From: Anas platyrhynchos
Taxonomy: Eukaryota > Chordata > Aves > Anseriformes > Anatidae
Length of the DNA: 64,000 bases
Direction of reading: 5' to 3'
Assembly: GCF_047663525.1 (NCBI RefSeq)
Contig: NC_092588.1
Location: 137,260,501-137,324,500 of the forward strand
The position numbers and the translations under genes are program-made. Numbering within the stretch: the first letter of the stretch is position 1; each line of letters starts with the position of its first letter. A model generated the notes under the pieces. That model searched no databases and was not told the origin of the DNA. It saw only the letters and a list, made by a program, of their open reading frames with translations. Of the stretch, positions 1 through 10,500 are shown piece after piece.

Positions 1-170
1 AGCCCGCTCCGCTGAGGGAAGCGCTGGGAAATGGAGGCGCTGCGGAGGGGAGCGGGGGGGGGAGGGGGGGATCCACGCCGGCAGCCCCCGGCCCCGGGGA
101 GGCCCCGCTGAGGGACCGCGGAGCTGCCGGTGCCCCCCGCCCCTTTCTCACCTCCTCACTCGAGCACACC
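1..170. promoter_or_regulatory. GC-rich, CpG-rich edge, possible flank of a promoter of the left neighbour
   Basis: The first 170 bases are strongly GC-rich with many CpG dinucleotides and G-runs, and the sequence turns AT-rich just afterwards. This looks like the edge of a CpG island. In vertebrates the gene beyond the 3' end of DBF4 is ADAM22, which would here be on the minus strand and start near or beyond the left edge, so the island may be its promoter. That is inference from synteny: I see no ADAM22 signal-peptide exon on either strand. A GAG|GTGAGA donor-like site on the minus strand near 153 could end a 5' UTR exon, but nothing confirms it. Confidence 0.4.
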
Positions 171-204
171 TTGCCGGCGTAAACCTCCCTTTCCTTCCCT
201 ATGA

Positions 205-292
205 CCTATTTTTCCTCCTTAAATTTCCATTTTTCCTCCTTAAAATTCCATTTCCCTCCTTAATTTTCCATTTTTCCTCCTTAATTTCCCTT
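205..292. repeat. Minisatellite of about 21 bp, four copies
   Basis: Four near-identical units of roughly 20–21 bp run head to tail, each made of a pyrimidine run TTTTTCCTCC, then TTAA(A)TTTCC(A). They differ by single substitutions and one-base indels. The tract sits directly beside the GC-rich edge. Confidence 0.8.
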
Positions 293-2970
293 CTGCCCAC
301 CCCACCGGGCTAACGCTGACAGAGGTCGGAGGGACCCTAACGCGGGGATCTGCTTCAGGCTGCAGCCTGCTCTCAAGAGCCCAAAGCCTCACAGAGTCCC
401 CTCAGAGACAGCTCCCCAAAACCCAAGGGGTCTCCTCACTCCATCCGCACCCCAATTCTATGCTCCCACCTACTGGGAAGGAGCCAGACCGCTGGGCACC
501 GCCACACACCTCCCCTACCCTTAACATAGCTAACTGTTTCTTCCTCAAGGAGTAGGAATTGCCTTAGGGTAGCCCTTCTTGCACCGTTTTCCTAAGTGGA
601 AAAAAGCTGGCAATGCCTGACAACCAAAATGGCACAGAACTGGGGCAGTGGGCACAGCACAGGGCTGGCCAGCAGAGAGCACGGGGCCACGGTGCCCAAG
701 GCATGGCTGTGTGGGAGCTGTAGGGTTGTCATGGAGCTGGAACCACAGCAACTGGTGCTGCGAAAGCTGCTGCGAAAGCTGCTGCTCGCTATGCTCTGGG
801 AGGCGATAAAAATAAGTTCCTTTTCCTGATACTCAATCCGTTTTGCACAGCAGCGCTAGGTCAGGCTTTGACACCTCTGGTCTCACTCCCAGGAGCGTTC
901 CCATGGGGAAGGTCAGTGCTCCCCGCCTGGTTTGGCTGGAGGTCCCATTTGGCTGTCTCATTCAAGGAAGCACTTACTAAGAAGTAAAGTCACTGTCCCA
1001 CAGCAGGAGGTGACCTCTACAAGCTAGAGGTGAGGGAGACCCAACAGGGCACAACACTGCGTCTGGAAAGACGTAGCAGCTTTGAGCAGCCACCAGCCAT
1101 AAAGTTTTGTGCTGACCTGCTTACACTGTAGTCATAGAGTCGAGGAAAAACAAAATATTACCTCAAAGTATCCATTAAGTCCTCACATACTTGTTCAAAC
1201 AGCACACAATTAGCTTACGAAACTCTGCTGCAGGGTATCAAAAGGACCGAGGGTGGAGTGGGTAAAGAAAATGAAAAATTGTTCTTTAGATGGAGGAATT
1301 TCGCTACTATAATATGATGTTACAATAATACATACAACATATATATATATATATATATAAGTTGTAAATCCCTAGATGGCACACAGGGAAAGTTTACCAG
1401 GGCAACACCAGCCCAGGCACGGTTGCTTCAAGGTAGTGACTGAGGGGTTTTTTCCTAGTCTGTAGGTTAAGGGGATGGGGTGAGAAATGATGAAAGCGGC
1501 TTCACAAATAAAGCTCTTTTTTCAGTAACGACAACCCTATCTCAGTATAACCTTTCACTAATTTTAAGAACAAATTTTAGAATTGTTTTAGAAATGCAAC
1601 CAATATGAGGGTAAATGCATTTTAAAAGTATGGATGCTAGAAGCGTATGTGATTAACCAAAGCAGATCTGAAAAAAAAATTTCATGGCCCTCTCCCTGCA
1701 AACCCCTGTTGTTTATATCTCTGCACCATTTTGGCCAAGAAAACACTCCCAGGATAAATACCAAAGATTAACTCAAAAGAGAAGGCTTAAATAAACGGCT
1801 GGTGGCGATTTCCCATATTACATTGAAAGATCTAAATTGTGTTGAAGGAAATCCTCATCTGCATGGCAGACGTCCCCTCCTCTTTTTGTACACAACTGAT
1901 TAGAAAGGGGTGATTAGAAATTGTTGGTTTAATATACCTAACCCTTATGAGAAATAATATTTTCATTTATTGATTTTTTTTTTTTTTCCACTGGCTTCCA
2001 GGTCAGTTTAGGAAATCAGGCAGAGAACATTACTCTGCACTTCTTCGTACCTCACTGGAAGCTCCTTGAGGTTGCCCAGGACTGTGGCAGGCAGTCTACC
2101 TCTCAGCTACCAGCTCTTTGAGTGGGGTGCAGACACTTCTTCCAGCACAGGAATGGTTATTCACAAATGAAGGCCATTTTTCAGTTTTCACCGTCTTGCC
2201 AGTTAACATTCTATGGAATTTTATTACACTAGAAATTCATGCCAACTCTTTTTTAAAAGAGCAATAACAGCTCTACCCTACATTAAGATGTGTCTTCACC
2301 ACTTGCCAGACCCAACGTGCATGTTCTATCTGGCTGTCTACAGCACAACTGCAGAAGAATGAGGCTTGAAAAACACAGCAATGTTTCAAAGGACAGGGAG
2401 AAAGCAGAAAAAGTGTTTAAAATAAAAGTGCTTCATAGGTAAATATTCAGCTTTTGATTTACTGTACATATTCTAAAGACTATTTTTGAGCCATAATTAA
2501 TTGTGTGTCATAATTTAACAATTGAATTTAATATCTAAGTGTTACTTCTTTCCACAGCAAGTGAGATGCACTCAGATTGTAACTGAAATCTAGGGCACAT
2601 TTTAAGAAACGCATTCTCAGTAGTCAATATTCAATTGTGATTAAGTTTATACGTATATACAAAAGCAAACACCTAAGGCTTTTTTTCCTGATACAACACA
2701 GTTCTATGAATACTTTGTGATCGTCTCCATGCATCTGGCTAGCTGTTACCATAAGCACACTGCCGTAAATACTTCCACGTGAATAGCTCACTTGCATTGG
2801 GAATACATGGTATTGAACCTCTCAGTGCTGCCGTGTAGCAGCCACATGTCCAATTACACCCATCTGTGCATTGGGACTGTGCACAATCCTACATTTGCAG
2901 CAGGGGTGTTTTGGACTAACACACGTTAGACCATTTGGCTCTAGTGGTTATTTAGTTCAGAGCATGGACA
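293..2970. other. Intergenic DNA, no gene seen
   Basis: Mostly AT-rich unique sequence. It holds a short (TA)n tract near 1338–1358, a 12-bp direct repeat of GCTGCTGCGAAA near 757–785 and a poly(T) run near 1974–1988. The reading frames near 545–829 have no recognisable protein features and overlap on both strands, so I do not call a gene. Confidence 0.6.
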
Positions 2971-3836
2971 TTACTTCAAAGCAGGAAGAGTATGCAATTG
3001 CAAGCTAAATATGGAGCAAATTACACAGAATCCCTTTTGAAGTTTAACTGATGGCACAGCCTCATCTGGAACACCCAACCAGCCGTTCCCCAGGAAGGAT
3101 GGTGCAAGGTTCAGAGGAAGCCAGGGACTCCAGAAAGGTTGCTCAGGATGGCAATGGACAGGAACACAAAGAAATGACATACAGGTGGCGTAGGGAAAGC
3201 AACCTGGTGCTGTGCAACAGTTAATTAAACGTATACTAACTTCAACCCCACTCAGGAGCAGAAGGCTGGCTTTCCAGACACCCAGCTGCCACTTCGTTTC
3301 AAGCCCTCTGCAGTTTGGTGTTGAGCAAGAGCTGCTGCTTGAAGATCCTGCTACCACCTTTGGAAACACAGTAACAAGAGGGGATGTCGACAGTGGCTCC
3401 GCTGTGACAGGATGGCCTTCATTCACAAAGTCTGTAGCCAACAGTTTCACCAGCATGGCCTTAGAATGGCACGAGGAATATGGGGGAGACGTCTCTACAA
3501 TGCTGAACGTTGGCCTCAAACTTAGACAAGGACAGCCTGTCAGTCCTGACTTTGTAATCTCCATTCACCTGAAAAAGCCTGGTGCTGGGTGTGAACCACA
3601 CGTGGCATCCTCCTGACCACTTTGTCCAGCCAGCATGGACATGTTTTGGCAAGCTGCTCTTGAAAATCAGTTACTTTTGCCTAAGCTTAGGACAGATAGC
3701 CTTCAACTTGCTCAAGTTCTGCTCCCCGGTCATGGTCAAGAGCAGTAAGATGCTTCACCAACAGTCATGGGAGCCAGGAACCCCACTCCTGGTGGAAGAT
3801 GTTAGAATAGTACTGAAGAAAAAAAAAAAAAAAAAG
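2971..3836. other. Unexplained block open on both strands, ending in poly(A)
   Basis: This block is richer in GC than its surroundings and carries overlapping open frames on both strands: 134 codons on plus at 3212–3616 and 197 codons on minus at 2971–3564. On the plus strand it ends in an A17 tract at about 3820–3836. No protein family is recognisable in either frame. It could be an old retroposed copy, part of a non-coding transcript, or an uncatalogued repeat. The A-tract suggests a plus-strand retroposed origin, but no AATAAA or target-site duplication is evident. Confidence 0.3.
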
Positions 3837-6300
3837 TTATTTTAAAAAGAAAGAATAAAAAATGGAAACCAACAGAATTTGAATCCTTGTAGCATATTAC
3901 TGAGCTCCATTTAAGAACACGGCCCTCTTGGGGCTTACCTGAATGCGTACAACTCAGAAGTTATTGCAGAACACCACATAGGTGTGTCATTTTGCAGTCA
4001 TCAACCCCTAATCTCACCCCACAGTCCTGTGATCAACTCTATGTGCATTCATATGCACACAGACAAACACACGTAGCCTGGATCCTTGAGAACTCTGTCC
4101 TCTCAATCACTTTTTTTTTTTACCTGAAAAGAAATATTTTTGTTGCTAATGACCACATACCATGGAGTGGTCATAGGCAGTAGTTGGACATCCACTGCAA
4201 AGATACCAAATCAGATGTAAGGAAAGTAAAATAGCACTTTTCTTCTAATTATTTATAAAAGCAGCTTTCAGCACCTACATATCATTTGGTGTTATCATCC
4301 CAATTTTACATTGTATAGCTACAGTTTCTATTTTAAGTTTCTAATGGAAAAGATTTCGCTCTCAGTAATGAAACAAAAACTAGGTACCAGACAACAAATC
4401 AGTCACCACTCATGATACATCACTGATGTATCAAACCAGCGTATTGTTCGTGCAAGCTTTTAGTAATCCTGTGCACATGCATACGTTGTTTTAACGTTTC
4501 AAAGATTATGCTAAAATCTTCCCCAGAAATGTGCTTGCCACATCTATGAAAAGGACACATTAAGGTCGTCAACTCAACAAGACACTCATTTAGAATAGAG
4601 TATTAACAATTGTTTTTGAATAGAATATAAAAATTACCTACCTCAGCTTCTCACACTCGCAGATAGCAAGACAGACTATCCAAAAATGAAGTGACATTAC
4701 AAATTGGTATAGCTATTAAGAAAGAACCCAAACTGTAATTATGTGCATAATAATTACAAAGATGTACTTACAGATAAAACATACTTCTAACGTTGAACCT
4801 TTATTCTAGTGACTTAAGTGTACCTGTAGTGTTTTGACATTTCTCAGAAGCCCTGCCACACATTTCGAAAAACATACATTTCTCTTCAGACTTGGAAGTC
4901 TGAGACAAACATTCCAGTAACTAGCTTTCAGTATTTCATTATTTTTTCAAATAGTAATATAATTCTTCTTAAATTTAAGGGAAAAAAAAAATACTTAAAA
5001 GATGAACGCATGAAAATCAGACACAGCATGCTGAATCTCTTTGATGTGCTTGAATCTTTTGTGAATCTAGATGAGAAGAAACAATGAATCAGGCCAGAAC
5101 TGACCAGTAAGCTTGTGAGACCAGAAGCAGTTCTCACCCAACTGTACAGGCAGTTGTATGAACAGTCAAATAAGGACTGCCCTAAGCAGCTACTTTAAAC
5201 ATAAAGCCTTAGATTTAGATGCTTTTTAAAAGGAAAGTATTTTTACATTGTTTTCCTCAGCCCTCCCTGCACACTGAAAAGCTTTACATACCTTTCATCA
5301 CAAATGTCATGTACCAGGGGGCAAGCAACTGTAAGCAACTGCTGAATGCACAAACCATAAGAACACAAAGAGTAAGTTTGATAATATTAAATGGGTAAAT
5401 TACCTGTTTGCACTTTTATGCAAAAATTACTTTCATTAATTTCTGCTGGTTCATATCTTAGACCATACTAACCTTGAGGCTTCACAAGCTTCACATTTAT
5501 AAAGCTTCATGATCACCCCCACTGTAATTCAATATTCATGCCTTGCACTGATCTGGAAATCCTGAGAGATCAGCTCTGGTAAAGATTCAAAGTACTAAAA
5601 AAGTTTTCCCAGTTTTCACTTATGTCTTTCCCTCTGCTTTCAAGTAGGCTAGTCAGACAGGCTGGCTATTCTGAAAGAAAAGTAAAACCAAGGGCCCAAA
5701 ACCATCAGAAACAATCAGAAACCTATTGGATGTTTTGTTTTTACTGCTGCTTTTTGTTGCTTTTGTTGTTTTTTTTGTTTTGTTTTGTCTTGTTTTTTGT
5801 TTTTTTAAAAAAAAGCCACACATCTACTGCTTTCCACTGCCTGAAATATACAATACGTGTAGTTTTAGTTTAAAAATAAATTATGGCAGAGTAGCTAAAG
5901 AATACAATACATGCTTTCCTAATCCTATTTCTTTGTAATTACGTAGACTCCTTAAGACAACTTCAGCAGAACTATTAGGAAAGCAGGTGACTTTTTTTTT
6001 TCCTGGTTTTCTCCAGTAAAATAACAGCAGAAAGAACAGGAGGGCAAGCAACCAAATCTCTACAGATCATCGTGGTCCATAAATGATAGACCTTACTTAC
6101 AGTAGAACATCCATTTATAAGTAATGTGAATATTTAGAATCTATCATGTAAGTGTGCTTATTCAATGACTTTAGAAAATTCCACTATCCAAAAAGCTAAC
6201 ATACTTACTGATTTTGCATAGCAATTAATTTAATCATAAATTCAGTGCTCAGAACCCTTTACTAGCTGTAGTAATAAAGCAGCAAGTACCTTTTAAGAAA
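3837..6300. other. Intergenic DNA downstream of DBF4, no gene seen
   Basis: AT-rich sequence with a perfect short palindrome at 4413–4433 and a T/G-rich low-complexity stretch at about 5741–5810. Short open frames here are fragments without family features. It lies between the DBF4 3' end and the unexplained block to the left. Confidence 0.6.
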
Positions 6301-6315
6301 AGACCTTTCTTTAGT

Positions 6316-6321
6316 TTTATT
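6316..6321 (-). terminator. DBF4: Probable DBF4 polyadenylation signal (AATAAA on minus strand)
   Basis: TTTATT on the plus strand reads AATAAA on the minus strand, about 140 bases after the DBF4 stop codon. It is the first canonical hexamer downstream, which would give a short 3' UTR ending near 6295–6305. Longer 3' UTR forms cannot be excluded. Confidence 0.6.
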
Positions 6322-6462
6322 CATATTTACACATACAGAAGTTTTTGCATTAAAAAACTGAAAACACCTGTACATAATATATAGCACAACAATCAAATTT
6401 CCTATGAATAAAATCTTAAATTTGCAATTGATTTGAAAATCATTGTATTAAATAAAGCAGCA

Positions 6463-7528
6463 TTAAAATCCAACAAATGGGGATGAGGACGAAGAGGAGA
6501 ATAATGAACAAACAACGTTTGTGTTCTGCCCTTCCCATATATCTTTTATGCCAGTTGAATCCCTGTTGTCAGTGTAAACTGAAAAACCTCCAAATTCAGA
6601 GTTTATTTCACTTGTCTGAAATAGTTCCAGTAGGGCTTGCACTGGTGAGCTACAAGCGCTCTTCTTCTCTTCGGGAACACACAATCCATCTGTGTACTTT
6701 ACACATAACTCCATATTCTGTTTCCGGTTTTCTCTTTTATTTCTTCCTAAGTAAAGCTTTACTTTTCTGTGCAGCTTTCCAGATGGTGAACTGTGTGCAG
6801 CGCTGGCAGCCAATTCATTAAGTTCTTTGTTTATCGCAGTCTCAGATACCTCAGCCTCCAGAACGACATTGTGCTGCATCTGTTGATGATTATCACATAA
6901 ATCACGGTGTTTCTTGACAAATGCAGGATTGGCATCTGTTTTTTTCAAACACTTTGCTGGTAGGACTACTGTATTATTCAATTTTCGTTTTGGCTGTGGA
7001 AAGTTTCTGTCTTTTTCACCAAAATCTGTAACTTGAGTATGAGAACACACAGTACACACGTCTTCCTGAAAACACTGTAAATTCCTTTTATTTATTTCTG
7101 GTTCAAACATTTCTTTACTAAATGGCTCAAAAGTTTGAGACAAGCTCTCCATGTAGGATTTGTCACCTTTCTGAGGAAGTAGCTGTATGAAATTTGATGA
7201 TGTAACAGTGTCTCTTAAGTTTGTGACACAGGAGCAATCAGTTTTAATATTTTCATTGTTATTTCTGAATCTACTTTTTACTTCTGAAGGTTGTGACAGA
7301 TGACAATAAAGAATTGAACAAAGAGATCCAGCAACTGGGGTAGGCATTGGCACAGAATTTGGTTGTATTTCTGTAGGCTGGCAATCCAGTTTGAGTGCCC
7401 GTATTGTAGTATCTTTCCACGAGTAACTTTTCAATGAAATGCGTTGCTTTTTCAGTCGTTCTTTCAGCTCGTCTGGTCTGGTTATCTTTCCAACAATAGG
7501 AGAAAAATATCCTGTACTACATTTTGTC
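6463..7528 (-). CDS. DBF4: DBF4 coding exon 12 (last, long C-terminal exon)
   Basis: Encodes residues 351 (split) to 705 and the TAA stop. The acceptor reads AATTTATTTGTAG|G. It contains conserved tail blocks PSGKLHRKVK and SSPVQALLELFQTSE and ends in a serine run followed by PFVGF, comparable to the STFTGF end of human DBF4. The frame stays open upstream of the acceptor up to a methionine at 7596, but that part is intron. Confidence 0.96.
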
Positions 7529-10500
7529 CTACAAATAAATTGTTTACAATGATTAACAATCAAATCATTGACAGAAATGTGAGGAACGTAATTCAATACG
7601 TAAACAGCTCAAGACAAGGAACCAAACTGACATAATTTTTGTTTAATCTAAAAGCAAGTTATGGTAGCAACACTGTTTCTACAGGAACAAAGTGCTTTGT
7701 ATTTGAATTTGACATTTTCCTATTGATTTCTACATCTTACGAAATAATTTTAAAATTACAAAGTGGTCTAGTATTTCAGTAAATATTAGTCGTGATGCTA
7801 CTAAGACCAAAAGTTGATTAACACAACGACTATACATATTTGTAAGTATTCTGTGATAGATACACACAAGCTTAGTATAATTACTTATGCTTTTCCCTAA
7901 TAATTCAAACCTAAACACCCTGAATGTTTTCAAATCACAAAAGGAAAAAGGGCTTGCTTTCATTAGGCTATGAGTTTGACTATTTACATTTCTTTTGATT
8001 TCACTTTATGTCTTCAATTCTTTTTGAAGTAATAAGAAAGTTATTTCCTTATCTCTGACTCATTTCCAAAACAAATCAGTGATTTACAAAACAAATTTGA
8101 GTCACTGCTTCAAGTAACAAGGATACTGCTGTTTACAGTCCATACTTTCTCTCCCACTTAAACATTTGAGGAAAAAATTTGAGCATGTAGGTGTGGGTGG
8201 GCAGGCATGCACACCTGCTTCTAGTTGCCTTTTTTGTTTTTTAAATACCAATATGTAGATGATCTTATTAAGTTTTACATTTTTAGCTACATGGTAAATA
8301 AATACAACTAATAAAAATAAATGAATTACAGAACATATGGTCTAATATGTTCTAATTTCTATAGAAATAAAGGTCACTTTTATATAGAGCAAAGGAAGTA
8401 CAAAGATGGCTCATTTTCAAGCATTAATATATGTAATAACAGTTACAGTGACGAGAGGAAAATCCGCTTTCTTTGTCCAGCACAACAGAAGCTAAGAGCC
8501 TTAGATTATAGATAGGAACATCTTGACTGGACTACAAAAAATCCTTCCACTGGTAAGGAGAACAGCCTGACTGAGGAGGTTATAATTTGCTGATCTTTGG
8601 GTTACTAAGAGTATCAGAAAGTTTTTAGAGCAAGATGTCCAGACATTGCTGTCCTGTCAGGTGTATTTTTATAATACTTGATATCTTGCTTTTTTGAAGG
8701 TTAAGGATAGATGGGACAACTTTCAGCATGTCATTCTAACCTCATATTCCCGCGATACCATTTGTACTTTAATTTTTTCCCCCTCTAATTTCTGCTTTAA
8801 AGAACTGATTTGCCAGGTACCTACTGCATTGCAAATGTAAGTGATGTGTATCAGACTGAAACATGTTTTTTTCCATACTAGATTCAGAATTTTATAACTG
8901 AAGTACCTTTATGTTCCATTTCTTAATTTAAAATTTAAGACATATAACTTACCTTTTAACTTTCTTTGTGTCATCTTGGTATTCAACAAACTCATAAACA
9001 AACTTGGAGATGATATCATCAACAACTTGGTACTGTGTGCTTAGTGCAAAATTGCGGTGCTGTTCACTTTCAAGATGCTGGAATTAAGGAAAAATCGTGA
9101 AACAAATATACTACTGATATGCACATACAAAGTAACACTATGATAAGGAGAAATAAATAAATAAATATTGATGATTATCACTAGAACAGAATAGTTCCAT
9201 TTTGAAGGGACCTATAAAGATCATTGAGTCCAACCATCCAACTTTGGGGCTAACCCGAAGTTATATCATTAAGAGCATTATCCAAATATCAATTCAACAC
9301 GGAGAGCCATGGGGCATCAACCACCTTCCTGGGAAGTCTGTTCTATTGTCTAACTACCCTTTCAGTAAAGAAGTTTTTCCTAATGTCCAGTTTGAACCAC
9401 CCCTGATGCAGTTTTGAGCCATTCCCACCCATTTTGTCACTAGATGCCAGGGAAAAGAGACTGGCACCTCCTTCTCCACTTCCCCTCCTTGGGAAGCTGT
9501 AGAGAGCAGTGAGGTTACCCCTAAACCTCCTTTTCTCCAAGCTTGAGGAACCCAGTGTCCTCAGCCACAGGACATGCCTTTTAGCCCTTTTACCAGCTGT
9601 GTTGCCCTTCTCTAGACACTTTCATATATTTTAATATCCCTCTTAAATTGTGGAGCCCAGAACTGTCAACAATATTCTATGCCAACACTAAATACAGTGG
9701 GATTCTCACCTCTTTTAAGTGGCTGGCTGTGTTGTATTTAGAGCACCCAGGCTACAACAACACCCTCTGGGCTGCCAGAGCACACTGTTGGCTCTTGCTC
9801 ACAACCAGCAGCACCCAGCTGCCAGGCAGGTGTAGTCCCCCATATACGAGGGGCTCCATAGGATCCCCACGGATATTTTGAGGAACAACATCAAAAGCCT
9901 TCCTAAAATCCAGAAAAACAGCATCCACCACACTCCCTTCATCCACTAAGTGGGTGCTCTTATTGACAGCATGTCTCAGACAGGAACAATTAGAGCTTTC
10001 AGCTACCTAGAGGCAGTAATGAAGAACTGAAACTTGCAAAGAAGAAAAAAAAAACTACTTGCTGCTTTTTAGATGTACTCAACACATCTTTTAAGATAAA
10101 AACATACATTAAACTAGCAAGTGGGAACTATCAAATATCTGTTTTAAGAATGTTTGAAAGCGTATACTTGTTTTACATACAGTTTGCAGATCTTCATACT
10201 TCTTTCCGCAACATTCACAATATCCTTTCCTTTTTTTGTCCTTCTGAGGGAGCTGAACAGGAGTTCCACAGTCCTTGTCACTATTTATTTTGTTTCTGTT
10301 AACAGAAAAGATATATTAATGAGTCTCAAATATGAGCTGAATTCTATACTTGTCTCTTAAACTAATGTTCATTCTCATTCACCTAATTAAAAAAAAAATC
10401 TTTATTTTCCTTCAAACTATTTACATTATGTTAGCAAATGCTTCAGAAAAACAGAGAAAAGAAGGATAAAGCAGGTGCACTCTTTAGCAACAACTCTGTA

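Noticed and set aside
1-170. ADAM22 first coding exon
   Set aside because: No minus-strand ATG or signal-peptide-like frame occurs in the GC-rich edge; only a promoter flank is supported.
7529-7596. Methionine-initiated extension of the DBF4 last-exon frame
   Set aside because: The exon begins at the TTTGTAG acceptor at 7528, and joining there restores the VKR–TK reading with the zinc-finger exon; the extension is intron.
9752-9946. Open frame with a reverse-transcriptase motif as a possible active gene
   Set aside because: Only a 64-codon remnant of CR1 ORF2 survives, followed by stops and a deletion; it is a dead copy.
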